Source: Sulfurimonas sp. (GTDB lineage: Bacteria; Campylobacterota; Campylobacteria; Campylobacterales; Sulfurimonadaceae). Taken from it: 64,000 nt of DNA. The notes beneath the pieces are model-generated. The model ran no database searches. It was given only the letters and a program-made list of their open reading frames with translations, and was not told where the DNA came from. Position numbers and translations under genes: made by a program. The stretch is taken from contig NZ_JAQTOD010000001.1 in the NCBI RefSeq assembly GCF_028713515.1, forward strand, positions 682,001 through 746,000, read 5' to 3'. The first letter of the stretch is position 1, and each line of letters opens with the position of its first letter. This document shows, one piece after another, positions 51,842 through 60,376 of this stretch.

Positions 51842-53656
51842 TTATCTTTTTAATTTTATAACTACTTCTCTAAGCTCATCAGCTGCGATTTTTGTTGAAA
51901 TTTGTTCGCCAAAGTATACAATAATTTCTCTTTTTGTAAAAAAATTTCTCCTACTTTCGCCCTTATATCTTGAAAATAAGCTTCCAAAAACGCCGTCTAT
52001 ATAAAAAGGAACAATCACAGCATCTCCAAGCTCTATAAACTCATAACCTCTTTGAAATTTTCCAACATCCAAACTATCAGCTATCCCACCCTCTGGAAAA
52101 ATGGCAACAACTTTACCACTCTTTAGTCTTTTAGATGCCTCTTCAAATGAGTCTTTGGCAGCTTTTGTCGATATAGGAATAGCCTCTCCTGCTCTAAGCA
52201 ACCAATTAAAGAGTCTCCAATGGTATATATCTCTATCTATCATAAAGTTTATCCGCCTCTCTATTGGCAACTGCATAGCAAACCAATCAATCCAGCTTAC
52301 ATGATTGCCAATAAGCAGCACTCCTTTATTTTGTGGAATATTTTCTAAACCAATATATTTATAGCTATGACGAGTTTTAAGGATTAACTCCAAAAGTGCC
52401 CAAAGCAGCGCTACGAAATATCGTCTCAAAAGCCTATAGCTAAGATATATGCCAACAATACCCATAAGATAAAACAAAATCTTAGCATCCATTCCAAAAT
52501 ATGCAAAAATTGTTGTCAAAACTAAAAAAACAAACATAAAAATAGTCTGTATAAAGTTATTTCCGGCGAGTATAGTTCCAAGATGAACATTTGAAGATAA
52601 AAGCTGTATCTTTGAATTTAAAGGAATCATCAAAAAACCTGAAAAAAGCCCAAAAAATATAAACTCTATACCTAAAAATGGGGTTGAAGTTGTAAAAGGA
52701 ACCAAAAAAACAACTATAGTAATTCCAATAGCGCTAAGTGCCGATAAGCCCATATTTATGTAATATTTTGAGAGATTTGCAGCTAAAACTGAACCAAAAA
52801 CTATCCCAAAAATAGCAAGTGAGAGAAGACCTTGCACCACTATTGTATTTGTTATGCCAACATTGCTTTTTGCATATTCTCCAAAAATAGCTAGAACAAC
52901 TTGTGATATTGACCAAAACAGAGCTAATGCTACAATAGAGTCATAAATCTCTTTTTTTCGCCTTATCATCAACATATTTTTTCTTAAATATGCGCCTCCA
53001 ATGTATCTAAGCAGTTTAAACTCTCTTTTGCTTGCTTCCACCATCTTGTTTGGAAGTCTAGATGCCAATAAAAATTCAACAACAGAACCTAATGCCAACA
53101 GCCAACCCAAAGGCGCTATGACTTTTAATATATCCTCTTTTGAAGTAAAGTTATTACCCAGTAAATTCTCAAAAAGCACCGTATAAAAAATAATTCCACA
53201 AAGTATAGCAACCGTAGTAGTCGCCTGAACTGCGCCATTTCCTGCACTTAAAAACTTTTCGCCAACCAACTCTTTTATATATCCATACTTCGCAGGCCCA
53301 TAAAGAGCACTCTGAAGTGCAAGCATAAAAGTCATAGCAAACGCCAAGAGAAACCACCCTTGATAATATGAGTATGTTATGACTAGCGTTATAACAACAG
53401 CAAAAAGTGCAGAATACTTCATGATGATATTTTTTGCAAATCTGTCAGATAAAAAACCAGATGGCGAAAACATCAGTATAAAAGGCAGAAGCATAAGCGC
53501 GTTTACGATTGCCGTTAGAACTATCTGCGTGTTTCCATCGTAAACTTTGAAGATTGTATTTTGAATGATTATTTTATGACCCAAATCAGTAAAGGCGTTT
53601 AAAAAAGCTACCAAAAGGTAGTTTATAACGCCAGCGATAGCAAACATTTTTTTCAC
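51842..53656 (-). CDS. MFS transporter fused to PlsC-type acyltransferase (LplT-Aas-like)
   Basis: A 604-residue fusion. Residues 1-400 are an MFS-type transporter of about 12 spans related to the lysophospholipid flippase LplT. Residues 425-600 are a lysophospholipid acyltransferase with the H-x4-D motif in GNHVSWIDWF and the FPEGGIA glycerol-phosphate motif. Together they could flip lysophospholipids inward and re-acylate them. Enterobacterial Aas also has an acyl-ACP synthetase domain, absent here, so acyl-ACP or acyl-CoA must come from elsewhere. It directly abuts the DUF695-RraB gene. Confidence 0.88.
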   Translation of the reverse strand: MKKMFAIAGVINYLLVAFLNAFTDLGHKIIIQNTIFKVYDGNTQIVLTAIVNALMLLPFILMFSPSGFLSDRFAKNIIMKYSALFAVVITLVITYSYYQGWFLLAFAMTFMLALQSALYGPAKYGYIKELVGEKFLSAGNGAVQATTTVAILCGIIFYTVLFENLLGNNFTSKEDILKVIAPLGWLLALGSVVEFLLASRLPNKMVEASKREFKLLRYIGGAYLRKNMLMIRRKKEIYDSIVALALFWSISQVVLAIFGEYAKSNVGITNTIVVQGLLSLAIFGIVFGSVLAANLSKYYINMGLSALSAIGITIVVFLVPFTTSTPFLGIEFIFFGLFSGFLMIPLNSKIQLLSSNVHLGTILAGNNFIQTIFMFVFLVLTTIFAYFGMDAKILFYLMGIVGIYLSYRLLRRYFVALLWALLELILKTRHSYKYIGLENIPQNKGVLLIGNHVSWIDWFAMQLPIERRINFMIDRDIYHWRLFNWLLRAGEAIPISTKAAKDSFEEASKRLKSGKVVAIFPEGGIADSLDVGKFQRGYEFIELGDAVIVPFYIDGVFGSLFSRYKGESRRNFFTKREIIVYFGEQISTKIAADELREVVIKLKR

Positions 53657-54376
53657 TTACTCAAGCTCTTGCGCTAAAGTTGTACTCCAAAGTTCATATT
53701 CACCTCGCTCTTCTTCTATAAGGGCAAAAATCTCCGCTATGACGCCTAAGAGTTCCTCTTCCGCTAAACTGTGCTCTTTTGTAAGTGCCACACCATGGTC
53801 AAACTCTTCACTACTTATATCATCTTTAAAAACAAATCCAGCGTCCAGTGCTTTTCTTACAAACCTATCTTTTTGAGTTGGGGTATCAAATGAAGCATAA
53901 TGTTCAACTTCTCTGGCTATCGAGAGATTATCGCCCTCTTCCTCTAAAAGTTCAACTATTTTGTTGCTCTGCATAATGCATATCTCTAATTCTGTTGGAA
54001 ATATATTGAAATCAAAAAACTCCCACTTTGCATCTTTTACAACGCTACTCTCATAAACATATCCGCTTGATTTTAAAATCTTCATGGTTGTTATATCAAG
54101 TCCCTTGGAGTCAGGTGCGTAAAAGTAAAGCTCACTCCAATCATCAACAAGTCTGTTACCGACAAAGTGTGCTTGGTCTTGATGCTCAAGCGCAATTATA
54201 AGCGCCTCTTTTGTCTCAAAAAACTCATCTATTCCGTCATCAGAATCATTAAATGAGTTATATTTTATAAATACACTAAACAACCATGGGTTAAGCTCTT
54301 GATACTCTTTTGCACCAAAAACAACCTCAATTTTTACTATTTTACCATCTTCTATTCTGCTAAAAATTTCTCTCAT
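53657..54376 (-). CDS. DUF695 domain fused to RraB-like domain
   Basis: A 239-residue cytoplasmic protein. The first half (FSVFIKYNSFNDSDDGIDEF, ALIIALEHQDQAHFVGNRLV, ELYFYAPD) matches DUF695. The second half, from about residue 150 (SIAREVEHYASFDTPTQKDR, then FVRKALDAGFVF and GEYELWSTTL), resembles RraB, an inhibitor of RNase E in Escherichia coli. Campylobacterota are thought to lack RNase E, so any target would differ. It is the first gene of the six-gene operon. A 141-bp repeat element lies about 25 bases upstream, where its promoter is expected. Confidence 0.8.
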   Translation of the reverse strand: MREIFSRIEDGKIVKIEVVFGAKEYQELNPWLFSVFIKYNSFNDSDDGIDEFFETKEALIIALEHQDQAHFVGNRLVDDWSELYFYAPDSKGLDITTMKILKSSGYVYESSVVKDAKWEFFDFNIFPTELEICIMQSNKIVELLEEEGDNLSIAREVEHYASFDTPTQKDRFVRKALDAGFVFKDDISSEEFDHGVALTKEHSLAEEELLGVIAEIFALIEEERGEYELWSTTLAQELE

Positions 54377-54401
54377 CTACAACCAACTCTATTTTATTTT
54401 C

Positions 54402-54542
54402 TGATGTTACGCACTTTTGTAAAAAAGAGCATAACACACTTTGTATTTCTCGAAAAACTTGTTTTTCGTAGCTTTAGGGGGTTGGAAGGGACCGCAGTCC
54501 CTCCCACTAAAGTGGACTTGTTCACTTTAGTGCGTAACATCA
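54402..54542. repeat. 141-bp inverted-repeat element, copy A
   Basis: The ends TGATGTTACGCACT and AGTGCGTAACATCA are perfect 14-bp inverted repeats. Inside are three hairpins: CGAAAAAC-TT-GTTTTTCG, GGGAC-CGCA-GTCCC and a 10-bp stem CACTAAAGTG/CACTTTAGTG. It is 85% identical (120 of 141) and equal in length to copy B at 59018-59158. It ends 2 bases beyond the ribBA stop codon and lies upstream of the DUF695-RraB gene. No coding potential. Confidence 0.88.
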
Positions 54543-54544
54543 AA

Positions 54545-55573
54545 TTATATATCTATAATTTCATTAACTTCAAGACCAAATCCGCCAAGACCAACAAAGT
54601 CAGCCTGCTTCATTGAGGTTAAAAGATTCATCTTCGAAACACCTAGTGATTTTAGTATTTGTGCGCCTATTCCAAACTCTTTCATTGTTGCATTATCGTG
54701 ATGATTTGGTTTATTGATGAAGATTAAAACACCACTATTTAGTTTCAAATACTCTATTGAATTTATTAAATTGTTATATTTTTTCTGATTTAGCAACAAC
54801 TCTATGTCGGGGATTATATTGTGAACTCTTACATTAGCAATTTCACCGGCCTTGCCGAACACTATGGCTGTATGCTCAACTCCATCGTGATCCCTAAAAG
54901 TATGTTTGTTAGTTTTTACACCAAAAAATTCCATCTCCTCAACACTTATCTCACTAACAAGTCGCTCATTTGCTAGTCGATACTCAACAATATCAGAAAT
55001 AAAAACAGTTTTAAGATTGTGCGTTTCACCAAAAATATCAAGATCATCTCGTCTTGCCATTGTTCCATCTTCTTTGATAATTTCACAAATAACAGATGAT
55101 TGACTAAGCCCTGCTAGGCGGCACAAATCAACCGAACCCTCTGTATGTCCAGTTCTAACAAGTGTTCCACCATCTTTAGCAATCAACGGGAAAATATGTC
55201 CAGGTTTAACTAACTCATCAGCGTGGCTAATTGGGTTAGCTAAAATCTTAATAGTGTCATCTCTCTCATGTGCAGATATTCCAGTTGCCGCACCTCTTGC
55301 ATCAACAGAGACCGTAAAAGCCGTCTCATACGATGATGTGTTTGAGCTTACCATGGGATTTAAATTCAGTCTGGTTGCTATCTCTTTGCTGAGCGCAACG
55401 CAAATCAAACCTCTTGCGTGTGTAGCCATAAAATTAACATGTGATGGTGTTGAAAAAGCAGATGCGTAAACTAAATCGCCCTCATTTTCTCTATCTTCAT
55501 CATCAATCATGATGACCATTTTTCCTTTTTTTATCTCTTCTATAGCTTCTAATACTCTATTTGTTGGTGTCAT
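54545..55573 (-). CDS. ribB: 3,4-dihydroxy-2-butanone-4-phosphate synthase with degenerate GTP cyclohydrolase II domain
   Basis: The N-terminal domain makes the four-carbon riboflavin precursor. MIDDEDRENEGDLVYAS (about 22-38), THARGLICVAL, AHERDDTIK and RTGHTEGSVDLCRLA are intact active-site segments. The C-terminal domain (about 200-342) lines up with GTP cyclohydrolase II but lacks the three zinc-binding cysteines and the catalytic stretch, so it is probably inactive; a separate ribA is expected elsewhere. RibBA-like proteins with a dead second domain are known in Campylobacter and Helicobacter. Its stop is 2 bases from repeat copy A. Confidence 0.92.
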   Translation of the reverse strand: MTPTNRVLEAIEEIKKGKMVIMIDDEDRENEGDLVYASAFSTPSHVNFMATHARGLICVALSKEIATRLNLNPMVSSNTSSYETAFTVSVDARGAATGISAHERDDTIKILANPISHADELVKPGHIFPLIAKDGGTLVRTGHTEGSVDLCRLAGLSQSSVICEIIKEDGTMARRDDLDIFGETHNLKTVFISDIVEYRLANERLVSEISVEEMEFFGVKTNKHTFRDHDGVEHTAIVFGKAGEIANVRVHNIIPDIELLLNQKKYNNLINSIEYLKLNSGVLIFINKPNHHDNATMKEFGIGAQILKSLGVSKMNLLTSMKQADFVGLGGFGLEVNEIIDI

Positions 55574-55731
55574 AAACTCTTCTTCTTTTAAAGTTCGCTA
55601 ATTATATAAAATTGTTGATTAATCGCAGTTTGATATTGGTGAGTGTTTTTTAGCTTCACAAGTACTTCAATCTAAAAAAATATCTTAATTATTCGCTACA
55701 ATAATAACCACACTAAGCACAAAGGCATTTT

Positions 55732-57831
55732 TTGAGTAATTTTAGTTTATACCCAGTAACCCTTGATGGGACGGACGCAAAAGCAAAAAGGGAAGAGATT
55801 AGAGATTATTTTAACAATACATTTTCAATTTTTGAGAAGATTTTTGAACTGTTAAAAGATGACACTGTTTTCTATAAAAAATCAGAAATTACCAGACATC
55901 CAATGATATTTTATTTTGGTCACACTGCAACTTTTTTTGTAAACAAGCTAATAAATATGAGAATAATCAAAGAGAGAATCAATCCTAAATTTGAGTCAAT
56001 ATTTGCAGTTGGTGTTGATGAGATGGTATGGGATGATATGGATTCAACAAACATCAAATGGCCAAATGTTACCGATGTGAGGGATTATAGAGCAAAAGTC
56101 AGGGAGTTAGTAAATGAACTTATCATGGACATTCCACTAACTTTGCCAATAACCCAAGATAGTGATATGTGGATTATACTTATGGGAATTGAGCATGAGC
56201 GAATTCACATAGAAACATCGCTAGTGTTACACAGACAGATGCCATTGGAGTTTATAAAAGATGTAAATGAGTTTAATATCTGCTCTCACAGCTCAAAAAC
56301 TCCAAAAAATGAGATGGTTCAGATAAACAGTGGAGCTGTAATCTTAGGAAAAGAGAAGTCGCACAATCTTTATGGCTGGGATAATGAATATGGACAATAC
56401 AAAGAGAACATAGAAAGATTTCAAGTATCAAAATACCTTGTAAGCAACGGCGAATATATGTCGTTTGTAGAAGATGGTGGATATGAAAATGACAAATATT
56501 GGGATGACGAGGGCAAAAAGTTTTTAAAAATAAGCGGCGCTAAACATCCATCATTCTGGGTTAAGAGTGGCGATACTTACAAATACAGAACCCTAAGCAG
56601 AGAAATCAAGATGCCACTTGATTGGCCTGTAGATGTAAACGCACTTGAAGCAGAGGCTTTTTGTAGATATAAAGGAGAAAAAGATAGCGTAACCTACTCT
56701 TTACCGAGTGAAGCAGAGTATAGACTGATTTATAACCATGCAAAATTAGAAGATATTCCAGATTTTCATGAGAGCAGAGCAAATCTGAATTTTTATCACT
56801 ACTTTAGCTCATGTCCTGTAAACGAGTTTGATTTTAATGGCATATATGATGTTGTAGGAAATGTTTGGCAGTGGAGCAGAACTCCAATTTTTGGTTTTAG
56901 CGGCTTTGAGATACATCCTGCTTATGATGACTTCTCGATTCCCACTTTTGACAACAGACATGTACTTATACTCGGCTCATCTTGGGCAAGTAGTGGAAAT
57001 CTTATCATGAAGCACTCCAGATACGCTTTTAGAAAACATTTTTATCAAAACGCAGGCTTTAGATATGTGATCTCAAATGCAAAGACAAAAGTAGAATCCG
57101 ACATCTACGAGAGCGATGAACTTGTCTCGCAATATTGTGAATTTCAGTATGGAGATGAATACTTTGGCGTTAAAAATTTTGCAAAAGAGAGCGTGAAAAT
57201 AGCTTCAAGATTTGTTAAAAACACAAATAAGGCGCTCGATTTGGGTTGTGCAACGGGACGCGCAACATTTGAACTAGCCAAAAGTTTTCAAGAAGTTGAA
57301 GGTATTGATTTTTCAGTTAGATTTATTCAAGTTGGCTCAAAGTTGAAAAATGATGGCTATATAGCTTTTAGAACATATCAAGAGGGTAAGCTATACAAAA
57401 ACAAAAAAATAACAATTGAGGAGCTTGGATATGAAAATATAAAAGAGCGGGTCTCTTTTTGGCAAGGTGATGCTTGTAATTTGAAACCAAACTTTAACTC
57501 TTATGATTTGATATTGGCAAAAAATCTTATAGACAGACTCTATAATCCAAAACTATTTTTAGATACCGTGCACGAGAGACTCAATGGTGATGGGATTTTA
57601 GTCTTGACATCTCCATACACTTGGCAAGAGAGTTCCACTAAAAAAGCGTTTTGGCTCGGTGGATACAAAGATGATAGTGGCAGAGAGATTAAAACCATCA
57701 ATACTTTAAAAGAAATACTGGAGAAAAATTTTGAATTTCTACATGTTGAGGATTTGGAGTTTGTCATAAAAGAGACGCAACGAAAATACCAACATAGTGT
57801 TGCAGAGGTTAGTGTCTGGAGAAAAAGATGA
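55732..57831 (+). CDS. ovoA: 5-histidylcysteine sulfoxide synthase / ovothiol methyltransferase (OvoA)
   Basis: OvoA couples cysteine to histidine with oxygen on a non-haem iron, and its C-terminal domain N-methylates the product in ovothiol A synthesis. The iron ligands are visible as His64 (FGHTATFF) and His155/His159 (GIEHERIHIETS). The sulfatase-modifying/FGE-like middle (SLPSEAEYRLIY, YDVVGNVWQWSRTP, HSRYAFRKHFYQNAGFRYV) follows. The methyltransferase starts near residue 500 with ALDLGCATGRATFELA. The 699-residue length is that of full OvoA. It starts at TTG after AAAGG and overlaps ovoB by 4 bp. Confidence 0.93.
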   Translation: MSNFSLYPVTLDGTDAKAKREEIRDYFNNTFSIFEKIFELLKDDTVFYKKSEITRHPMIFYFGHTATFFVNKLINMRIIKERINPKFESIFAVGVDEMVWDDMDSTNIKWPNVTDVRDYRAKVRELVNELIMDIPLTLPITQDSDMWIILMGIEHERIHIETSLVLHRQMPLEFIKDVNEFNICSHSSKTPKNEMVQINSGAVILGKEKSHNLYGWDNEYGQYKENIERFQVSKYLVSNGEYMSFVEDGGYENDKYWDDEGKKFLKISGAKHPSFWVKSGDTYKYRTLSREIKMPLDWPVDVNALEAEAFCRYKGEKDSVTYSLPSEAEYRLIYNHAKLEDIPDFHESRANLNFYHYFSSCPVNEFDFNGIYDVVGNVWQWSRTPIFGFSGFEIHPAYDDFSIPTFDNRHVLILGSSWASSGNLIMKHSRYAFRKHFYQNAGFRYVISNAKTKVESDIYESDELVSQYCEFQYGDEYFGVKNFAKESVKIASRFVKNTNKALDLGCATGRATFELAKSFQEVEGIDFSVRFIQVGSKLKNDGYIAFRTYQEGKLYKNKKITIEELGYENIKERVSFWQGDACNLKPNFNSYDLILAKNLIDRLYNPKLFLDTVHERLNGDGILVLTSPYTWQESSTKKAFWLGGYKDDSGREIKTINTLKEILEKNFEFLHVEDLEFVIKETQRKYQHSVAEVSVWRKR

Positions 57832-59012
57832 GTTATGACTTTTCAACTTCAGCAGCAAGAGAAAACACAAACGCAGAAAAATATACTCTAAGAGAAAAAC
57901 TCTTTGGAACTGAGGATGTAGAGCCTCTTTGGGTTGCTGATATGGATATCGACACGCCAGATTTTGTGATTGATGCAGTTAAAAAGCGATTAGAGCATCC
58001 AATAGTTGGCTATGAAGAGGTGCCAGCAAGTGCATTTTTGGCTCAGATAGAGTGGATGAAAATGGTTCATGGAGTGGAATTTGAGCTCGAAGATATGCTT
58101 TTTTCACACTCCGTTGTAGCTAGTATGAATACCGCAATAGATGCTTTTAGCGAGATTGGCGATAAAGTTATAGTTCAAACACCAGTTTACCCGCCTTTTT
58201 TTCATAGCGTTATGGAGCACAATCGAGAAATTTTGAAAAATCCGCTAAAGCTTGATGATAATGGGATATACTCGTTTGACATAGAAGATCTAAAATCAAA
58301 AATAGATGAAAAGACGAAGCTTCTGCTTCTCTGCTCACCTCATAATCCCGTTGGAAGAGTCTGGAAAAAAGAGGAGCTGGAGAAAATTTTAGAGGTTTGT
58401 CTAAAGCACAATATTGTGGTTTTTAGCGATGAGATTCACTCTGATTTGGTCTATGAACCAAATATCCATATTCCATTTGCCTCGCTCTGTAAGCAAGCAA
58501 GGGAAATAAGCGTAACGGCTATTGGAGTTGGAAAAACCTTTAATATGGCAGGATTTGCCATGAGTAGCGTTGCTATACCAAACAAAGAGTTACATGCTAA
58601 ATTTTTAAAAAGCTATAACCGCATACACTTCGCCCAAGGAAATGCACTTTCTCATGTAGCTTTTGAGAGTGCATATAAAAATGGTGATGCGTGGCTTAAA
58701 GAGATTAAAATTCATTTGCTAAAAAACTATATTATGCTAAAAGAGTTGTGCGAAAAATTTCCGTCAATTATAAAAATAACTCCGATAGAAGCAACTTATT
58801 TGGCATGGTTAGATTGTAGAGACATGAAACTTGATGGCAAAGGTTTAAGAGACTTCTTTATCCATAAAGCAGGACTTGGACTTAGTGCTGGACTTAATTT
58901 TGGCAGAGAAGGCAGTGGATTTATGAGATTAAATTTTGCGGTATCATCCACAAAGATGTCGCTTATACTGGAAAAACTGGAAAAAGCTCTACAAGAATAT
59001 AAAAACAGTTAG
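57828..59012 (+). CDS. ovoB: PLP-dependent C-S lyase of the PatB/MalY type (OvoB)
   Basis: This fold-I aminotransferase-like enzyme fits OvoB, which cleaves the cysteine conjugate made by OvoA to give the thiol. Features of the MalY/PatB group are PLWVADMDIDTPDFV at residues 33-47, SPHNPVGRVW, FSDEIHSDLVYE with Asp201, and the cofactor Lys236 in GVGKTFNMAGF. The 394-residue length is normal. It overlaps ovoA by ATGA, which is the main reason for choosing OvoB over a cystathionine beta-lyase. Repeat copy B begins 6 bases after its stop. Confidence 0.87.
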   Translation: MSYDFSTSAARENTNAEKYTLREKLFGTEDVEPLWVADMDIDTPDFVIDAVKKRLEHPIVGYEEVPASAFLAQIEWMKMVHGVEFELEDMLFSHSVVASMNTAIDAFSEIGDKVIVQTPVYPPFFHSVMEHNREILKNPLKLDDNGIYSFDIEDLKSKIDEKTKLLLLCSPHNPVGRVWKKEELEKILEVCLKHNIVVFSDEIHSDLVYEPNIHIPFASLCKQAREISVTAIGVGKTFNMAGFAMSSVAIPNKELHAKFLKSYNRIHFAQGNALSHVAFESAYKNGDAWLKEIKIHLLKNYIMLKELCEKFPSIIKITPIEATYLAWLDCRDMKLDGKGLRDFFIHKAGLGLSAGLNFGREGSGFMRLNFAVSSTKMSLILEKLEKALQEYKNS

Positions 59013-59017
59013 CTAAC

Positions 59018-59158
59018 TGATGTTACACACTTTTGCAAAAAGGAGCGTAACACACTTTGTATTTCTCGAAAAAATTGTTTTTCCTAGCTTTATGGGGTTG
59101 GAAGAAATGGCAATCCCTCCTGCTAAAGTGGATCTGTTCACTTTAGCATACAACATCA
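59018..59158. repeat. 141-bp inverted-repeat element, copy B
   Basis: Same length as copy A (54402-54542) and 85% identical. The outer ends have diverged (TGATGTTACACAC against CATACAACATCA), but the inner stem GCTAAAGTG/CACTTTAGC is kept. Relative to copy A, two base pairs of that stem change on both sides (C-G to T-A and A-T to G-C). It starts 6 bases after the ovoB stop and ends 33 bases before the DUF2798 gene. Confidence 0.88.
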
Positions 59159-59191
59159 GTTAACTAAATTAAAATAAAAAAGGCTCAAAAT

Positions 59192-59416
59192 ATGGTCTCA
59201 ATCAAATATCTTCATCAGGTTCAAGCGTTTCTTCTATCTGGATTTATGAGCTTTATTATGTCCGGAGCAATTACGCTTATAAATCTTGGACCAGTAAATG
59301 GATTTGTTAATATTTGGATTCATGCGTGGTTGGTTGCATATATCATCGCATTCCCAACCATACTGCTTGTTTTTCCATTTGCACACAAAATTGCAATGAA
59401 GATTGCATCAAGATAA
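59192..59416 (+). CDS. DUF2798-family small membrane protein
   Basis: A 74-residue protein with two membrane spans (FLLSGFMSFIMSGAITLINL and WLVAYIIAFPTILLVFPFAH), matching the small DUF2798 family of unknown function. AAAGGC precedes the ATG. It is on the same strand as ovoAB, separated from it by repeat copy B, and is followed by the tRNA promoter. Confidence 0.8.
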   Translation: MVSIKYLHQVQAFLLSGFMSFIMSGAITLINLGPVNGFVNIWIHAWLVAYIIAFPTILLVFPFAHKIAMKIASR

Positions 59417-59478
59417 AAATATTCCATTCCAGCTACATCTCTGTCGTGAAATAGATTTTAAATTTTACAAAAAAGTCC

Positions 59479-59507
59479 TTGACAAACAAAGACAATTGCT
59501 ATATAAT
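59479..59507 (+). promoter_or_regulatory. Consensus sigma-70 promoter of the tRNA genes
   Basis: TTGACA (59479-59484), 17-base spacer, TATAAT (59502-59507): a perfect match at both hexamers. A transcription start near 59514 would precede the initiator tRNA by about 28 bases. Confidence 0.9.
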
Positions 59508-59541
59508 TCCGCCTCAACAGCACAAAAGCTGTCTGAAACAC

Positions 59542-59618
<77 letters not shown>

Positions 59619-59636
59619 ACATTTCAAATTAAACAC

Positions 59637-59711
59637 TGGGGTGTCGCCAAGCGGTAAGGCATTGGTTTTTGGTACCAACACTCAGGGGTTCGAATCCCTT
59701 CACCCCATCCA
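59637..59711 (+). tRNA. tRNA-Gln (TTG)
   Basis: A 75-nt cloverleaf with a fully paired acceptor stem (TGGGGTG/CACCCCA), anticodon arm TTGGT-TTTTGGT-ACCAA giving anticodon TTG, T arm GGTTCGAATCC and encoded CCA. It begins 18 bases after the initiator tRNA and shares its promoter. Confidence 0.96.
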
Positions 59712-59820
59712 CTTTAAAACTTCATTAAACACTACGCCAATTCTAGCAACAAGTGCAATTTTCACCTAAACTAACTCACTAATTTTCTACTCATTTCACT
59801 GAAAAATACTTCAAATAGTC

Positions 59821-60222
59821 TTATTTACATGCCCCCGTGCGTTTACCACTTATATTTGATATCATAGTCATGCCGTTTGTATCTATTTCTATTTTACCAT
59901 TGGCTGTTGTTTTGTTGTAGAGTATGGTGCCTGTTGAGACGGACTTAACACCATCGTTTGTACATTCCATTTTCCAGTAAACACTATTTTTAGAAATCTT
60001 GTTTTCTACCATTTTACAATCTTTATTTTCTTCAGATTGTTTTGGTACTAAATCTTTTTTTGTTAAACAAACACTATATGAAGGTGATACAAACGACATC
60101 CCTGACATCTCCATAGTGCTTTTCCACTCCCATATGCCAACTTCTACATCTAACTCTTTTGCACTGAGCGATACAACTGCAAAAAAAGAAAACAAAAAAA
60201 AGTTGCGAATAAATCCACCCAC
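59821..60222 (-). CDS. DUF3617-family periplasmic protein
   Basis: A 133-residue protein with a signal peptide (FFLFSFFAVVSLSAKE). The motifs VGIWEWKSTMEMSGMSF, SVCLTKKDLVP, CKMVENKI and the ending NISGKRTGACK match DUF3617, a family of exported proteins of unknown role with conserved cysteines that may form disulfides. The start is GTG at 60220-60222 with AAGGAT eight bases upstream. It is monocistronic, about 150 bases after the M23 peptidase gene. Confidence 0.82.
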   Translation of the reverse strand: MGGFIRNFFLFSFFAVVSLSAKELDVEVGIWEWKSTMEMSGMSFVSPSYSVCLTKKDLVPKQSEENKDCKMVENKISKNSVYWKMECTNDGVKSVSTGTILYNKTTANGKIEIDTNGMTMISNISGKRTGACK

Positions 60223-60376
60223 TATAAATCCTTTTGATATTTTATGACTCTTATAGATTGTATTAAAAACAAGCTTACAAAATTAATAAGATTTATGAAG
60301 AGTTGAGTGTCCACTTGCAATATCTCCTACAAACTAAAATTGGCGAATAAAATTATTTATAACCACTTCTGTAAAG

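Noticed and set aside
55574..55731. Possible FMN riboswitch upstream of ribBA
   Set aside because: The 158-base gap shows no recognisable FMN-aptamer conserved segments and also has to hold the divergent ovoA promoter.
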